The notes: generated by a model not told the origin, from the sequence alone. A DNA stretch of 64,000 nt from Moorena producens 3L (GCF_000211815.1 NZ_GL890970.1:261849-325848), one strand, 5' to 3'. Positions 28,780-38,509 are shown, counted from the stretch's first letter. Translations and numbers: made by a program.

Positions 28780-29124
28780 CTACTGATATATTTCCATGTA
28801 GAGTTGGGCAAAAGCTAAATCTATCGGAGATAGATAAGGATAGTCTTCAATAATCAACTCTGGAGATTCTCCCCGGTTAAGCCGACCAGCAATACGACAA
28901 ACTGACAAGCGAGATTTAGGAAAAATTAACTCCCCTCCCATGATGTTAGGATCCCTAACCAAACTATTCACCCATATGGCAAATTTTTCAATTAATTTTT
29001 CAATTAGAGCTAGCAAGCAGAGATTATATATTTCCTTGGGCTGGGTTTCCAATAGCGAGCGCCAAAGTTGCCAATGATTAAGAAGTCCATTTTTAGGTTT
29101 AGTTTGCTCTAGGGTATCTATCAT
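28780..29124 (-). CDS. DUF433 domain protein (antitoxin-like partner)
   Basis: 114 residues. The C-terminal half is a DUF433 winged-helix domain: RDPNIMGGELIFPKSRLSV, then AGRLNRGESPELIIEDYPYLSPIDLAFAQLY. The N-terminal 50 residues are a helical extension (LWRSLLETQPKEIYNLCLLAL) not usual for the family. DUF433 proteins probably bind DNA and neutralise the DUF5615 partner immediately downstream. Confidence 0.8.
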   Translation of the reverse strand: MIDTLEQTKPKNGLLNHWQLWRSLLETQPKEIYNLCLLALIEKLIEKFAIWVNSLVRDPNIMGGELIFPKSRLSVCRIAGRLNRGESPELIIEDYPYLSPIDLAFAQLYMEIYQ

Positions 29125-29159
29125 AATTTAGGATTTATATTCCATCAAAACTAAACGAA

Positions 29160-29290
29160 TGCTTACCTCTTTTAGTCAAAAGCACCCCAATTAGCGTGGC
29201 ACAGGCTTCTAGCCTGTGATGTAACGCATAAGCTGATAGCTGATAGCTGATAGCTGATAGCTGATAGCTGATAGCTGATAGCTTACTTGT
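29160..29290. repeat. GATAGCT heptamer array with MITE-like ends
   Basis: ATGCTTAC near 29160-29166 and GATAGCTTAC near 29278-29285 flank an array of GATAGCT (about 29232-29282) and a small hairpin (CAGGCTTCTAGCCTG, about 29202-29216). It looks like a shortened relative of the MITE family. Confidence 0.5.
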
Positions 29291-29297
29291 GTCTCCT

Positions 29298-29933
29298 CTA
29301 AGAGTTAGCCGTGACAACAGCAATACGCTTCAAAATCCCCAAAACATCATATAAATAATTGCCAGGATTCCAGATATCAAATGCTTTTGATAAAGCATAT
29401 CGTAGGGTTTCGCTTTTAACTAACTTGATAAATATAAAACTGGCACCATTAGTAACAAGACTAAATGTTGGTTGCTCTGTTTGGGGACTCTTGAGCATGT
29501 AAACTAGTGCTTGAGGAATTGCTGGTTGTAATGAAACAGCAGAACGTTTGGATTCAATAACGGCGATCCAAATTGGTTTGCTCACTGCCAAAATATCAAT
29601 ACGTCCTTTGACAATTGTGTCTTCATCTTTATCTTCAATGGGTAAAGACACTTCATACTCTGCTTTAACTTTAAAAGGCGGTTGGTAAAATCCTGCCAAA
29701 TCCAATAAGGGAGAAACAACAACCATTTTAACTAGGTCTTCTAGTACCAAATCTTTAGACAAGTACTTGTAATTCGCTTTTGCTCTATCGAGCATTTGCC
29801 TTTCTATTTCACTTAGTTGGGGCAGGTTTTCCACGCACTCTGGGAAAAACTCCGGCTCCATTACTTCTTGGAGCTTAAATTTATCTTCTACGTCACTAAT
29901 GCTGAGTTTTGATGGAGAAATAATAGTAGCCAT
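29298..29933 (-). CDS. type I restriction-enzyme R-subunit N-terminal-like protein
   Basis: 211 residues. The middle shows a PD-(D/E)xK-type core: GRIDILAVSKPIWIAVIESKRSA (about 112-134; D, E-x-K), then QALVYMLKSP and the FSLVTNGASFIFI strand seen in HsdR_N-like domains. Stand-alone short proteins of this kind are frequent in cyanobacteria and no helicase portion follows, so this is not a working type I enzyme. Role unknown; nuclease activity is possible. Confidence 0.75.
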   Translation of the reverse strand: MATIISPSKLSISDVEDKFKLQEVMEPEFFPECVENLPQLSEIERQMLDRAKANYKYLSKDLVLEDLVKMVVVSPLLDLAGFYQPPFKVKAEYEVSLPIEDKDEDTIVKGRIDILAVSKPIWIAVIESKRSAVSLQPAIPQALVYMLKSPQTEQPTFSLVTNGASFIFIKLVKSETLRYALSKAFDIWNPGNYLYDVLGILKRIAVVTANS

Positions 29934-30261
29934 AATGATTTTTGTTTTACATAGTCATATTTAAATTATATCTTAAATAAAACCTGTGGCATTATCGGGT
30001 GCATCAAGACAGCGACTCGTGCGGTTTTAACCGCTGTGATACCTACCACCTTGGGAATCGACTAGTTCGACGTATTGCATTCGCCTTTCGCCTAAGCAAT
30101 TATATGACTTTGCGGCAGTTATGGGTAACTTCAGATCAGGGAACTTCGGATCAGTGGAGAAGAATTGACGGAAACAGTATCATAAAACCAAGAAGGAAAG
30201 TACCTGACCCGATTCAGAATTGCTATAGTATGGTCACATCTGTTTCTGGAACTAGCTGCCA
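29934..30261. other. intergenic region without recognised gene
   Basis: No credible complete gene. One frame near 30000-30060 reads IKTATRAVLTAVIPTTLGID before a stop, with a protein-like look, so it may be a gene relic, but I cannot name it. Confidence 0.3.
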
Positions 30262-30834
30262 ATGGTAAAGATAGCTGCCTTACCTTTGACTCTCGAAGAG
30301 TTTCTGGAACTCCCAGAGACCAAACCCCCTAGGGAATATATCAATGGTGAAATTACCCAGAAACCAATGCCTAAAACTCGCCACTCCAGACTTAATATCA
30401 AGTTGACGAGTACAATTAATACTGTTGTTGAGGAAGAGCAAATTGCCTACGCTTTCCCAGAGCTACGATGTACTTTTGGCGGACGGTCAATTGTTTCCGA
30501 TCTAGCAGTTATTCGCTGGAACCAGATTGAATTTGATGATGAAGGAGAGCCTGTAGATGATGTGTTTATTGCTCCAGACTGGACTATTGAAATTATCTCT
30601 CCCGGCCAGAGTTCAAACCGAGTGACAGGTAACATTTTACATTGTCTAAGACATGGTTCTCAACTAGGATGGCTCATTGACCCTTACGACCGCTCGGTCT
30701 TGATTTTTCTACCTAACCAACAACCGGAATTGTGTCAGGGAAGTGACTCTCTAGTGGTGTTAGATGGTATCGAGCTTCAGTTGACAGCAGAGGAAATTTT
30801 TTGCTGGTTGAAAATGGGAAGTTCAGCAACCTAA
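30262..30834 (+). CDS. Uma2-family (DUF820) endonuclease-like protein
   Basis: 190 residues, typical size. The start LTLEEFLELPETKPPREYINGEI is the family N-terminus. The PD-(D/E)xK core follows: VSDLAVIRW (Asp), then PDWTIEIISPGQSS (Glu) and the NILHCLRHGSQLGWLIDP strand. Uma2 proteins are very numerous in cyanobacteria and often lie near mobile DNA. Their function is unknown; nuclease activity is predicted from fold only. Confidence 0.9.
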   Translation: MVKIAALPLTLEEFLELPETKPPREYINGEITQKPMPKTRHSRLNIKLTSTINTVVEEEQIAYAFPELRCTFGGRSIVSDLAVIRWNQIEFDDEGEPVDDVFIAPDWTIEIISPGQSSNRVTGNILHCLRHGSQLGWLIDPYDRSVLIFLPNQQPELCQGSDSLVVLDGIELQLTAEEIFCWLKMGSSAT

Positions 30835-31318
30835 GGGAGTAGGGAGTAGGGAGTAGGGAGTAGGGAGTAGGGAGTTTTGATTAAGCTCAATTAAGGGCGA
30901 TGTTCCGTTCGCGCAGCGTCTGGCACTGCCAGTAAGGAACCGCTTCGCGATTGGCCGTAGGCCACGCTACGCGAACGCATTATCTACCCAACAACCGGTA
31001 GAGTTTTTCTTCCGGGTCTATAGGGTTGATCATACTGTTGAAGGTTAGTCGGTTGAAGGTTAGTCGGTTGAAGGTTAGCTGGTTGAAGGTTAGCTGGTTG
31101 TTCGCCTTTGGCGTTCCCGAAGGGTAGGTTGTCTGTCAGAATGCAGAATCTAGAATGCAGAATGTAGAATGTAGAATGCAAAATGTAGAATTCCAAATTC
31201 TCAATTCTCAATTCTCAATTCTTAATTCTTAATTCTCAATTCTCAATTCTACATTCTTAATTCAAATACTCCCTACTCCCTAAAAGCCACAAGGAAGTTC
31301 AAACTGCTATATTACCAA
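30835..31318. repeat. repeat-rich intergenic region
   Basis: Contains a GGGAGTA heptamer array (30835-30870), palindromic GCCACGCTACGCGAACGC-type repeats (30905-30980), an array of GTTGAAGGTTAGCTG units (31035-31100) and GAATGTA/TTCTCAA units (31140-31260). No gene is seen. Confidence 0.6.
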
Positions 31319-33220
31319 CTATTGACCAATCAGGAATCCCATAAAAGAACTATAAGACACAGTAAAGGTACTTTTGTCTACACCTTCTAATCTGACATCG
31401 ACACGGTCTTTAGGATCTAATTTCATCATTGCTGTAATCGATTGTGCTGTGGAATTTTTAATCAGCCCAGGTTCAACCACAATAATCGTTGTATTATTGT
31501 CATTACTATCACCATTATTATAAATGCCCACAATCACACCATCGCCCTGACCATTCCCTCCTGAAAATTGTAATGTGGCAGCAAAAAAGTAATAGCCTGA
31601 TCTGGGGGCGATAAACGCATTGCTTTTATCATCAAAAACCTGGTAATGGTCATTCTTTTCAACAAATTATATGACATGGGTTCCTGAACTTTTAATATTT
31701 TGACCATCAAATTTTATGTCTGCATAAAATTTATATCCTGTTGCTGTGCCTCCGTCTGCAACAACACCCTGACTAATTTTGTTATCAACATAGGCTTTTA
31801 CCGCCCTTTCGGTGGGTACGGCTGAATCACTGTTACCTTTAAGATTTTGATCATTGGAAAACTCATTGACTGCTACACCCAATTGCAGCTTCAGATTACC
31901 ATTAACATCTAGATTTGCCTGTGGACTGGTTTTGTTAATACCAAGTCTGCCATTATTGGTATTGAAGTGCATCTTGATATTGTTAGAATTATCCTCAGGA
32001 TTATTAAAATCACGGATGTAGAGATTATCATCAACGGCTATATAAGCCTGTCCACCGTAACGATAGAAGGCACCATCTTTATTTATATGCTGAGTGCGAC
32101 TAAATCCACCCACATCAAGGGCTTGGGTCTTGGTAATCCCAGCAATGGTTAGGTTACCGGCAACTTGAAGGTTGCTGTTATCTAGAATGACTTGCCCAGT
32201 GCCTTTGGGACGAATCACAATATCTTGGCTAGCATTACTGCCAATCGCTTCAATACGGTTATAGCCAATCCCAATGCCTTGGGTGAGATTTTGGGCATAG
32301 AAGGCTCCAATATCAGCAGTTATCTGATTGTGGCTAGCTCTAACTCTGAGTTCACCCAGTTCAACATGAAGTTTCTTCTCTGGAGTGTCTATAGCGATAC
32401 CAACATTGCCATTAACACTCAGGTCTTCGGCTATGTTCACACCATTAGCTATTTCCAGTTTCCTGGATGAATTTTGCGATCGCACTGTGCCATGAAAGGT
32501 AATCTGATCTTCATCCTGGTCTCCCAGTAACACATCTCCCGGTTGATGTTCAACGTCCCGAGCAATTACATCGCCTCGAAATGTTACATTTCCCTCTACC
32601 TCTAGATTCCCGGAGACTGTCACTGCTCCATTTAAATGGGTATCTCCCCCATCAACCTTAAGCTTGTAATTCCCTGGTTGTGTTGTGCCAATCCCAACCT
32701 TACCCTCAACGGTCAGGTTTTCCGAGACGTTTAAGGCATCCGCTATCCGCAGTGACCCAGATGAATGTTGCGATCGCACTGTGCCATAAATAGTCACTGT
32801 ATCTTGATCGCTATTCCCTAGGGTGACGTTATCACTGACGGTTAGAGCACTCTCAATGGTCAAGGAGCCAGTCATGGTACCCCCGGATTGACTCACTACT
32901 CCAGTCAAGGGAGAGAAAATAGCGCGACGGTCTTCTACCAATTCCCACTTGCTGCCATCACAGCGCAGTAGGGCTAAGGGAGAGTAGTGATGACTAATGC
33001 CGTGGGGATGGGCTTTGTCTTGACTCCATTCAACGGTCTGTGAGGTTCGCGTCGGAATCAACCAATAATCCCCAGTTCTGTAGTTTCCGGATTCAAACTT
33101 AACTTCTAGGTCATTGTTTAACTGGATATATCCTTCATTACCTTTTCCATTACCGCCAACAGCGCCCGTAGGGGTTCCCCTTGGGCAAAATCTCGCTGCC
33201 GGTAGATCGCAGGTAATAGA
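31319..33220 (-). pseudogene. tail-fibre-like protein with C-terminal C1q-like domain, split by one in-frame stop
   Basis: The frame runs from about 33220 to 31319 and is broken only by a TAA at 31667-31669. The first part (RTGDYWLIPTRT, HGISHHYSPLALL) matches a C-terminal piece of proteins found with phage-tail-like loci. Next come 300 residues of beta repeats (VSGNLEVEGNVTF, VGIGTTQPGNYKLKVDGG) as in tail fibres. VPTERAVKAYVDNKI is a tail-fibre motif. After the stop, the same frame encodes a whole C1q-like domain (FIAPRSGYYFFAAT, VIVGIYNNG, YSSFMGFLIGQ). The stop lies where C1q domains usually have a charged or polar residue, so a CAA-to-TAA change is the simple explanation. No ATG precedes the first part; TTG 33061 is the only plausible start. 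Confidence 0.75.
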
Positions 33221-33249
33221 TTATATAGCCCCTCGGTTGATTGGTTCAT
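33118..33249 (-). pseudogene. 5' remnant of a P2 gpI-like phage-tail gene
   Basis: 43 codons starting with ATG: MNQSTEGLYNLLPAIYRQRD, FAQGEPLRALLAVMEKV, then stop. LPAIYRxRD and GEPLRALLAV are the hallmark start of tail-formation protein I-like genes in contractile tail and injection-system loci. The frame ends at 33118, overlapping the tail-fibre-like frame in another phase. This suggests a deletion that fused two tail genes out of frame. Confidence 0.6.
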
Positions 33250-33908
33250 CTTAGGAATACCATTGGTTTTTCACCAGGGAGCTCATCGAGAAACAGGACT
33301 TACGCATGCCCCCGTTGGTCCCCCACTGTCAAAAAGCGAAGCATCCGCGCTCTTCCCCCCCAGTATTGGGGGGTTAGGGGGGCAGGGGACTTTGACATCA
33401 TTCCCCCCCAAACTTGGGGGGTTAGGGGGGCAAAACCAACTAAACTTCGTAAGTCCTATAAAAACTCAACAGTCAAAAATAACAGGATTTGATCAGATGC
33501 GCATCTTATGGTATTAAACAAAATCTATTCTCAATAAGGGGAGCAGCAAAGGTAATTGATAATTCCTGAAACCCTTATCTATCAAGATACACGAGCTTGT
33601 AAATCAAAAAAAATATCTAAAAAGCCTAAACTCCTATAAAATTAGAGTTTGGGCAAAATTTAAGATCTGCAAAGCCTTTGACCATACTTTAGCTACGGTT
33701 TCCACAAAGGGGACCATTGAGCTGTTTGCAGTTACTTGCAGCAAAACACAACAGGGCTACTCACACGTAGTACCGGATTAATCTGTAAACCATTAGTTGG
33801 AGGTGCAGCGGAAAGGGGCTGAGTGCGGTATTGCGTCCACACCTTGAAAGCCCCGTGCTAACTCTCACCCTTAGGGTGTAAGTGGTGTATTCTGCTGCGA
33901 AAATTTTG
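33250..33908. other. intergenic region with C-rich palindromes
   Basis: Between 33290 and 33450 are copies of the CCCCCAGTATTGGGGGGTTAG-type palindromic repeat. A small hairpin (CTCACCCTTAGGGTG) lies near 33867. No gene is recognised. The promoter of the secreted protein gene is expected at about 33700-33880. Confidence 0.45.
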
Positions 33909-35378
33909 ATGAAAAAAATCCGTATTGTTCTGTGGGCGGCACTATTGTCTTGTGCCATGCTCATGATTCCACAGCCAGCTCAGGCGATTGAAAGCGTAAT
34001 CGAGCCGGTCAGTTACTTTGATACTGGCACAGAGGATTGGATCGTTGTTGACCTCAATGATCAAGAATTTGACCCCGAACAGTCTAAAATCTGTGGATTC
34101 ATCACTGGTGGTTACATTCATAATGATGATCAAGTCGGTGATGGACCCTACGATTACGTTGCCCCCGAGAAGTTTGTTGGTGACAAATCCAGTTTTTTCA
34201 ATGGAAACCTCAGGTTTTCTGTTCAGGTTAATTTGGAAAATAGCGATCAGATTACCGAGGATATCAATAGTTTAAATAACAGTTTAACAAATGGTTTAAC
34301 CATAAGTGGTGGTGGTTTGGAACTACAGAACCATGTATCGACGCCCACTATAGACCAATGGACTCCCTACACCATACCTCTGAATGCAGAGGGTGGATGG
34401 ATAAAAACTGACAGCAATGAAGCAGCGACGAATTTAGAGATAATGCAAGTGCTGACAGATTTGGATTATTTAAAGATTAATGGCGATTGGTTGACAAATA
34501 CCAACAAAGACCGTTCCAGTCTCGACGAAGTTCGCTGGGAAAACTGTGGATCTCTCTACGTCTATGAACCCCCAAATAATTCTGCCCCTGTAGTGGCTAA
34601 TCCCATTGGCGCTCAAAGCATTAACGAGAATGAGCCTTTTACCCTGACAATTGGGGAAGCAACATTTAGCGATCGCGATGGAGATAGTCTGAGCTTTAGT
34701 GCAACCATACCGAGCTGGTTGAATTTCGATGGCACTACGTTCAGTGGTACTCCCAGTAGCGAGGACATTGGCACAACCACAATTACTGTAACAGCGTCTG
34801 ACGAGCTATGCAAAACTGTCAGCAATGGGTTTGAAATTCAGGTTAACCATGTTCCCGTGCCTACTGAAATTGCTAATTCAGTGGAGGATTTTTCTGACAC
34901 TCAAGGAGAGCATAACTGGTTCTATGGCTACTACGATGGTTCCCTGACCAGTGCTGATTTCCATGAAATGCAGCAATACACTAAGGGGTCCTGGAAAGTG
35001 AAGCAAGGAAAATACTGGACTGAGCTATCTAGCACTATTGCTCATCCCAACGGTCCCAAAACCAGCGGTAGACGGCAAAGGGTTGAGCAGTGGGGAGTTC
35101 GTCGCTGGGTTAGTGACATTGAGGGGGAAGTTACGTTCAAGGGTCACCTGGCCAAGAAAGACCGTCGTACTGCCAGCGATGGTGTGATTGCCTATATCTT
35201 TGTTGATGGTACTAAAATTTGGTCTGATGCAATCGATGGCAGGGATGGTTTTGGGGTTGATTTCACTGTATCCAGCACAGTGCAAAAAGGCTCGGTAGTT
35301 GACTTTGCCCTGGCACCTGGCAATAGCGACTTTTTTGATAAGAGCATATTCACTATTAGCATCATTGGTTTGTTGTAA
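33909..35378 (+). CDS. secreted protein with cadherin-like/putative-Ig domain
   Basis: About 489 residues from ATG 33909. A signal peptide (KKIRIVLWAALLSCAMLM, then PQPAQA cleavage site) directs export. Residues 25-205 are a beta-rich domain of unknown fold. About 218-315 is a dystroglycan/He_PIG-type Ig-like domain: NPIGAQSINENEPFTLTI, FSDRDGDSLSF, LNFDGTTFSGTPSSEDIGTT. The C-terminal 165 residues are a further beta-sandwich (NWFYGYYDG, ADGVIAYIFVDG-like) resembling carbohydrate-binding modules. It is likely a cell-surface or sheath protein; the ligand is unknown. An in-frame GTG lies 27 bases upstream but precedes no better signal sequence. Confidence 0.8.
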   Translation: MKKIRIVLWAALLSCAMLMIPQPAQAIESVIEPVSYFDTGTEDWIVVDLNDQEFDPEQSKICGFITGGYIHNDDQVGDGPYDYVAPEKFVGDKSSFFNGNLRFSVQVNLENSDQITEDINSLNNSLTNGLTISGGGLELQNHVSTPTIDQWTPYTIPLNAEGGWIKTDSNEAATNLEIMQVLTDLDYLKINGDWLTNTNKDRSSLDEVRWENCGSLYVYEPPNNSAPVVANPIGAQSINENEPFTLTIGEATFSDRDGDSLSFSATIPSWLNFDGTTFSGTPSSEDIGTTTITVTASDELCKTVSNGFEIQVNHVPVPTEIANSVEDFSDTQGEHNWFYGYYDGSLTSADFHEMQQYTKGSWKVKQGKYWTELSSTIAHPNGPKTSGRRQRVEQWGVRRWVSDIEGEVTFKGHLAKKDRRTASDGVIAYIFVDGTKIWSDAIDGRDGFGVDFTVSSTVQKGSVVDFALAPGNSDFFDKSIFTISIIGLL

Positions 35379-35454
<76 letters not shown>

Positions 35455-35534
35455 ATGGGAGTCAGGAAATTAAGTACTGACTCCCTTGGCACCAGCTAAT
35501 TCTATTTTTGGTTAATAGCTTGATTCAGCAACAG

Positions 35535-35575
35535 CGCGATGGCGAAGCGGTTCCAAAGGAACATCGCGTTTTTTT
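35535..35575 (+). terminator. rho-independent terminator (duplicated copy at 35988-36056)
   Basis: CGCGATG pairs with CATCGCG around an inner GGTTCC/GGAAC stem and is followed by seven T. It suits termination of the upstream secreted-protein gene. A near-identical 90-base segment, with an extra palindrome inserted in the loop, lies at about 35955-36060 on the other side of the DUF433 gene. Confidence 0.65.
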
Positions 35576-35584
35576 AGTTCACGA

Positions 35585-35872
35585 TCAACCTAAGATAGAC
35601 TTTACAGATGGATGCACCAATTCATCAGGGACTTGGTTCGGCTCAATGTATTCATTAATCTCACCCTGATTGTCAAGATAGAAACTTAAGGCATCAAATA
35701 CTTGCGCCAGAGTCAAATGAGTTAGATGGTTTAGAATTTCTTCTGGCATAATACCCAAGCGCCATAAACCAACAATAGCACGCACAGATGTCCGAGTGCC
35801 GATGATGATTGGTTCTCCGTTCAAAATTTCCGGATTACGAGTAACGTAGCGCGAGATCGTTTTAGCAGTCAT
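35585..35872 (-). CDS. DUF433 domain protein (orphan antitoxin-like)
   Basis: 95 residues and a complete DUF433 domain: TRNPEILNGEPIIIGTRTSV, GLWRLGIMPEEILNHLTHLT, FDALSFYLDNQGEINEYI. No DUF5615 toxin gene follows; after its stop only the repeated terminator segment is present. It may have lost its partner or act as a stand-alone regulator. Confidence 0.85.
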   Translation of the reverse strand: MTAKTISRYVTRNPEILNGEPIIIGTRTSVRAIVGLWRLGIMPEEILNHLTHLTLAQVFDALSFYLDNQGEINEYIEPNQVPDELVHPSVKSILG

Positions 35873-36764
35873 AAGGCTCTTTGCTTTGGGAAACCAGTGC
35901 TATGTCTAATTTACCAATAAGAGCTAAGGTCAGCTGACGTTAGCACAAGCTAATTCTATTGTTCGTTCATAGCTTGATTCAGCAACAGCGCGATCGCTTT
36001 TAGCGTGGCCTACGGCCAATCGCGAAGCGGTTCCAAAGGAACATCGCGTTTTTTTACTTGACTGCTTGGTGATGTGGTTTTGGCATTTGGGCTGGGTAGT
36101 GATGATGCGTTCGCGTAGCGTGGCCTACGGCCAATCGCTACAGCCAACTCCTAACCTATCGCTATTTGTAGTGATATTTTTATCATATTTCCTTCTAATT
36201 GACAATCAGTATTTCGACGTATTTTTATCAACTATTAATCTTAATTTTCTCTTAATTATAAGTAAAACTTATAAGATTATTTTTTGACAAAAAAATAACT
36301 TATATAATCTAGTTTTTTGATTTTTTGTGCTTAGACAGACTAGTAAAGGGTAATGGGTAATGGGTGAATCTCAAAGTTGGCAATCAATAACTCAGGGAAC
36401 GGGATTATAAGGGTTTAAGCCTGATAATCCTAGTTTTTTTGTAAAAATGAGATGCACCAAGGGTAATTTATAAACGTTATCCCCGCGAACTTAGAGCTGA
36501 TTTGTAAAGATAATATAAAGGGAACTCAATGACGGGCTGATTAGCCTGTAACCTATATAAGGATTATGAGTTGTACACTACCAAAGTGCGAAGCGATGAT
36601 TTATGGCTCGTTCTTTCGTTTTATGACTCGCCGATTAGCTTCTTAAGCTTTTATTTACAAATCAGCTTTAAACTGTCGGAGTTTTTCAAGAAAAGGAGGA
36701 GGATTTTTACGCTATTTATGAGGTAAATCCTGTAGGAAAATAGCTTACTATTGCTCAGGATAAA
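35873..36764. other. long AT-rich intergenic region
   Basis: Contains the second terminator-like copy (35988-36056), a palindrome near 36110, and a 166-bp segment bounded by inverted repeats GCTGATTTGTAAA (36499-36511) and TTTACAAATCAGC (36652-36664) that may be another small mobile element. Immediately to its right, about 36663-36712 is a 48-base copy of the coding sequence at 37480-37527. No intact gene is seen. Confidence 0.45.
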
Positions 36765-37274
36765 TTATCTACCCCACTCTTCGCCACCTGGTAATTCAGT
36801 TAAATAATCATCTAAAACTGCTGGCAGTTCTTTAGCTGAATAGCGGTAAGTCAGACTAAGTAAACTATTGGCAGTCAAAATCAGCTGTGGTTTATCCAGC
36901 CTCTGGGAAAGTTGAGACCGCCTTAACTCTCCATTGAAAACTTCCAGACTAGCAGGAGCGATCGCTGCTTCTAGTGCTTCCTCTAATCTGGGCTGCCATT
37001 GTTCAGGTTTAATATAATAGGAAGTCTTGTTATCTTTAAGATTTAGCTTTTTAATTTCCAGAATTGAACTGGCAATTGAAGCTGCCCAAGAATTGGTTAA
37101 ACGCTGCTCAACTTGATTTTTAATTAAGTGGATAAATAGCCTGACTAGGAACGAATCAATATTACGCAAAATTGCCTGTTTACTCATCCCTTCTAATTCA
37201 TCGACAATTGCTAAAGCATCTGCGTATCGTCCTTCTACAATGCTAGTTTTGAGGTCTATAAGTTCTTGTGTCAT
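36765..37274 (-). CDS. DUF29-family protein
   Basis: 169 residues from ATG 37274. The family-typical helical pattern is present: LIDLKTSIVEGRYADALAIV, DELEGMSKQAILRNIDSFLV, LFIHLIKNQVEQRLTNSWAA, then IKKLNLKDNKTSYYIKPEQW. DUF29 proteins are common in cyanobacteria, occur near toxin-antitoxin genes and nuclease-like genes, and have no established function. Confidence 0.75.
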   Translation of the reverse strand: MTQELIDLKTSIVEGRYADALAIVDELEGMSKQAILRNIDSFLVRLFIHLIKNQVEQRLTNSWAASIASSILEIKKLNLKDNKTSYYIKPEQWQPRLEEALEAAIAPASLEVFNGELRRSQLSQRLDKPQLILTANSLLSLTYRYSAKELPAVLDDYLTELPGGEEWGR

Positions 37275-37428
37275 AGGTAAGGACAAAATTTGGGTGTTAG
37301 GGAGTAGGGAGTAGGGAGCAGGGAGCAGGGAGCAGGGAGTAGTTAATTCAAAATAGGGAAGTTTGATAACATTACTATTATCAAATTTTAAAGTAGAGGC
37401 ATAAAACTAATTTGGTTTTGATATTCAT

Positions 37429-37566
37429 CTAACTAGCCTCTACTGTTTTAGTCTTTTGATAGGCAGCCTCTTTTTCAGCTTTAAACTGTCGGAGTTTTTC
37501 AAGAAAAGGAGGAGGATTTTTACGCTGTTGTTCGCGCATTTGATGACTCCACAGTATATATGTCAT
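37429..37566 (-). CDS. small conserved-looking protein (45 aa)
   Basis: Starts at ATG 37566 (MTYILWSHQM) or at the internal ATG 37539 (MREQQRKNPPPFLEKLRQFK) and ends in KTVEAS. It is strongly charged and helical. It begins 22 bases after the stop of the upstream PD-(D/E)xK gene on the same strand, so it is likely its operon partner. A broken copy of its middle (KNPPPFLEKLRQFKA) lies at 36663-36712, which supports the frame being real. No known family is recognised. Confidence 0.5.
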   Translation of the reverse strand: MTYILWSHQMREQQRKNPPPFLEKLRQFKAEKEAAYQKTKTVEAS

Positions 37567-37588
37567 TTGACAGACACGATCGGTTTAC

Positions 37589-38233
37589 CTACCAAGCACG
37601 GGGTTCAAAATCAGGGGCATTGCTAATCAAAACACTTTCCCCCGCTTGTTGGATCACAAATAACCCCTGGTTATAGGCAAACTTATCAACATCCCCATCA
37701 ATTTCAATGGCAGCCACAGCACCATACAGACGATAGTTTTTGTAATGGGGCATGATTGTCTTAAATTGTTCTAAATTAGTCAGGAATTGTCGTAGATTCT
37801 TCTGGGTCAGGCGAGATTTTACTTCCACCGCCACTGCCACATTGGTATTGACTGCCAAAATATCGATTTCCAGGTTCTGAGATCCTGCCCTTGCCTTTAC
37901 CCGTTGGAATATGGCAGTGACCAAAATCCCCCGTTCTTGAAACAGACGAACCACCGCAGGAGCCACCAGGTTCTCCACAAAGTTGCCCCAGCGACTGGTC
38001 AAGGCATTAACGGCCTGATTCGTCTGAGCCGCAATAGCTTCCACGCGAGCCAGCCGTCGATCCGCCTCAGCCGCCCGTCGATCAAATTCAGCTCTTGATT
38101 CAGCCAGGTTCTGCTGAAATTCATGGCGAGACCGTTCTAAAGACTCCCGCAGAATTCGCTCAGTTTCCTGACGTTGACGTTCGCTCTCTTGAAAGAGTTT
38201 ATAGAAGTCATCTAAGGTAATTGAGTCAGTCAT
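37589..38233 (-). CDS. coiled-coil PD-(D/E)xK nuclease-fold protein
   Basis: 214 residues. Residues 10-80 are a long coiled coil rich in R and E (RQRQETERILRESLERSRHE). The C-terminal half is a PD-(D/E)xK core: WGNFVENLVAPAVVRLFQER (Glu), LEIDILAVN (Asp), VAVEVKSRL (E-x-K). Such DUF3782-like coiled-coil nuclease proteins are frequent in cyanobacterial genomes. Whether it cleaves DNA is not known. Confidence 0.75.
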   Translation of the reverse strand: MTDSITLDDFYKLFQESERQRQETERILRESLERSRHEFQQNLAESRAEFDRRAAEADRRLARVEAIAAQTNQAVNALTSRWGNFVENLVAPAVVRLFQERGILVTAIFQRVKARAGSQNLEIDILAVNTNVAVAVEVKSRLTQKNLRQFLTNLEQFKTIMPHYKNYRLYGAVAAIEIDGDVDKFAYNQGLFVIQQAGESVLISNAPDFEPRAW

Positions 38234-38509
38234 GGCAGGGCGTTATCCAGGTCACTTAATCGAGTTTAGCAAACCCCGTAGAAGCAGTGCCTTTTGCCCG
38301 GTGACTTATCTTTGAAAAAAGAAAGTGCGATCGCAACATCCATCGCGATCGCATCCCATAGTTATTCAAGCAAGAAGTGAGTAGTAAGGTATGTTCATAA
38401 CCCACCCATCCCATTAACAATTCCCTCTTCTTTCTTCCCTGTTCCCGACTCCCGACTCCCGACTCCCGACTCCCGATTCCCGACTCCCGATTCCCGACTC
38501 CCTAAAATC

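Noticed and set aside
29999..30268. Open reading frame of 89 codons
   Set aside because: Its composition is not protein-like, and another frame of the same stretch looks more like a gene relic; the Uma2 start overlaps its end.
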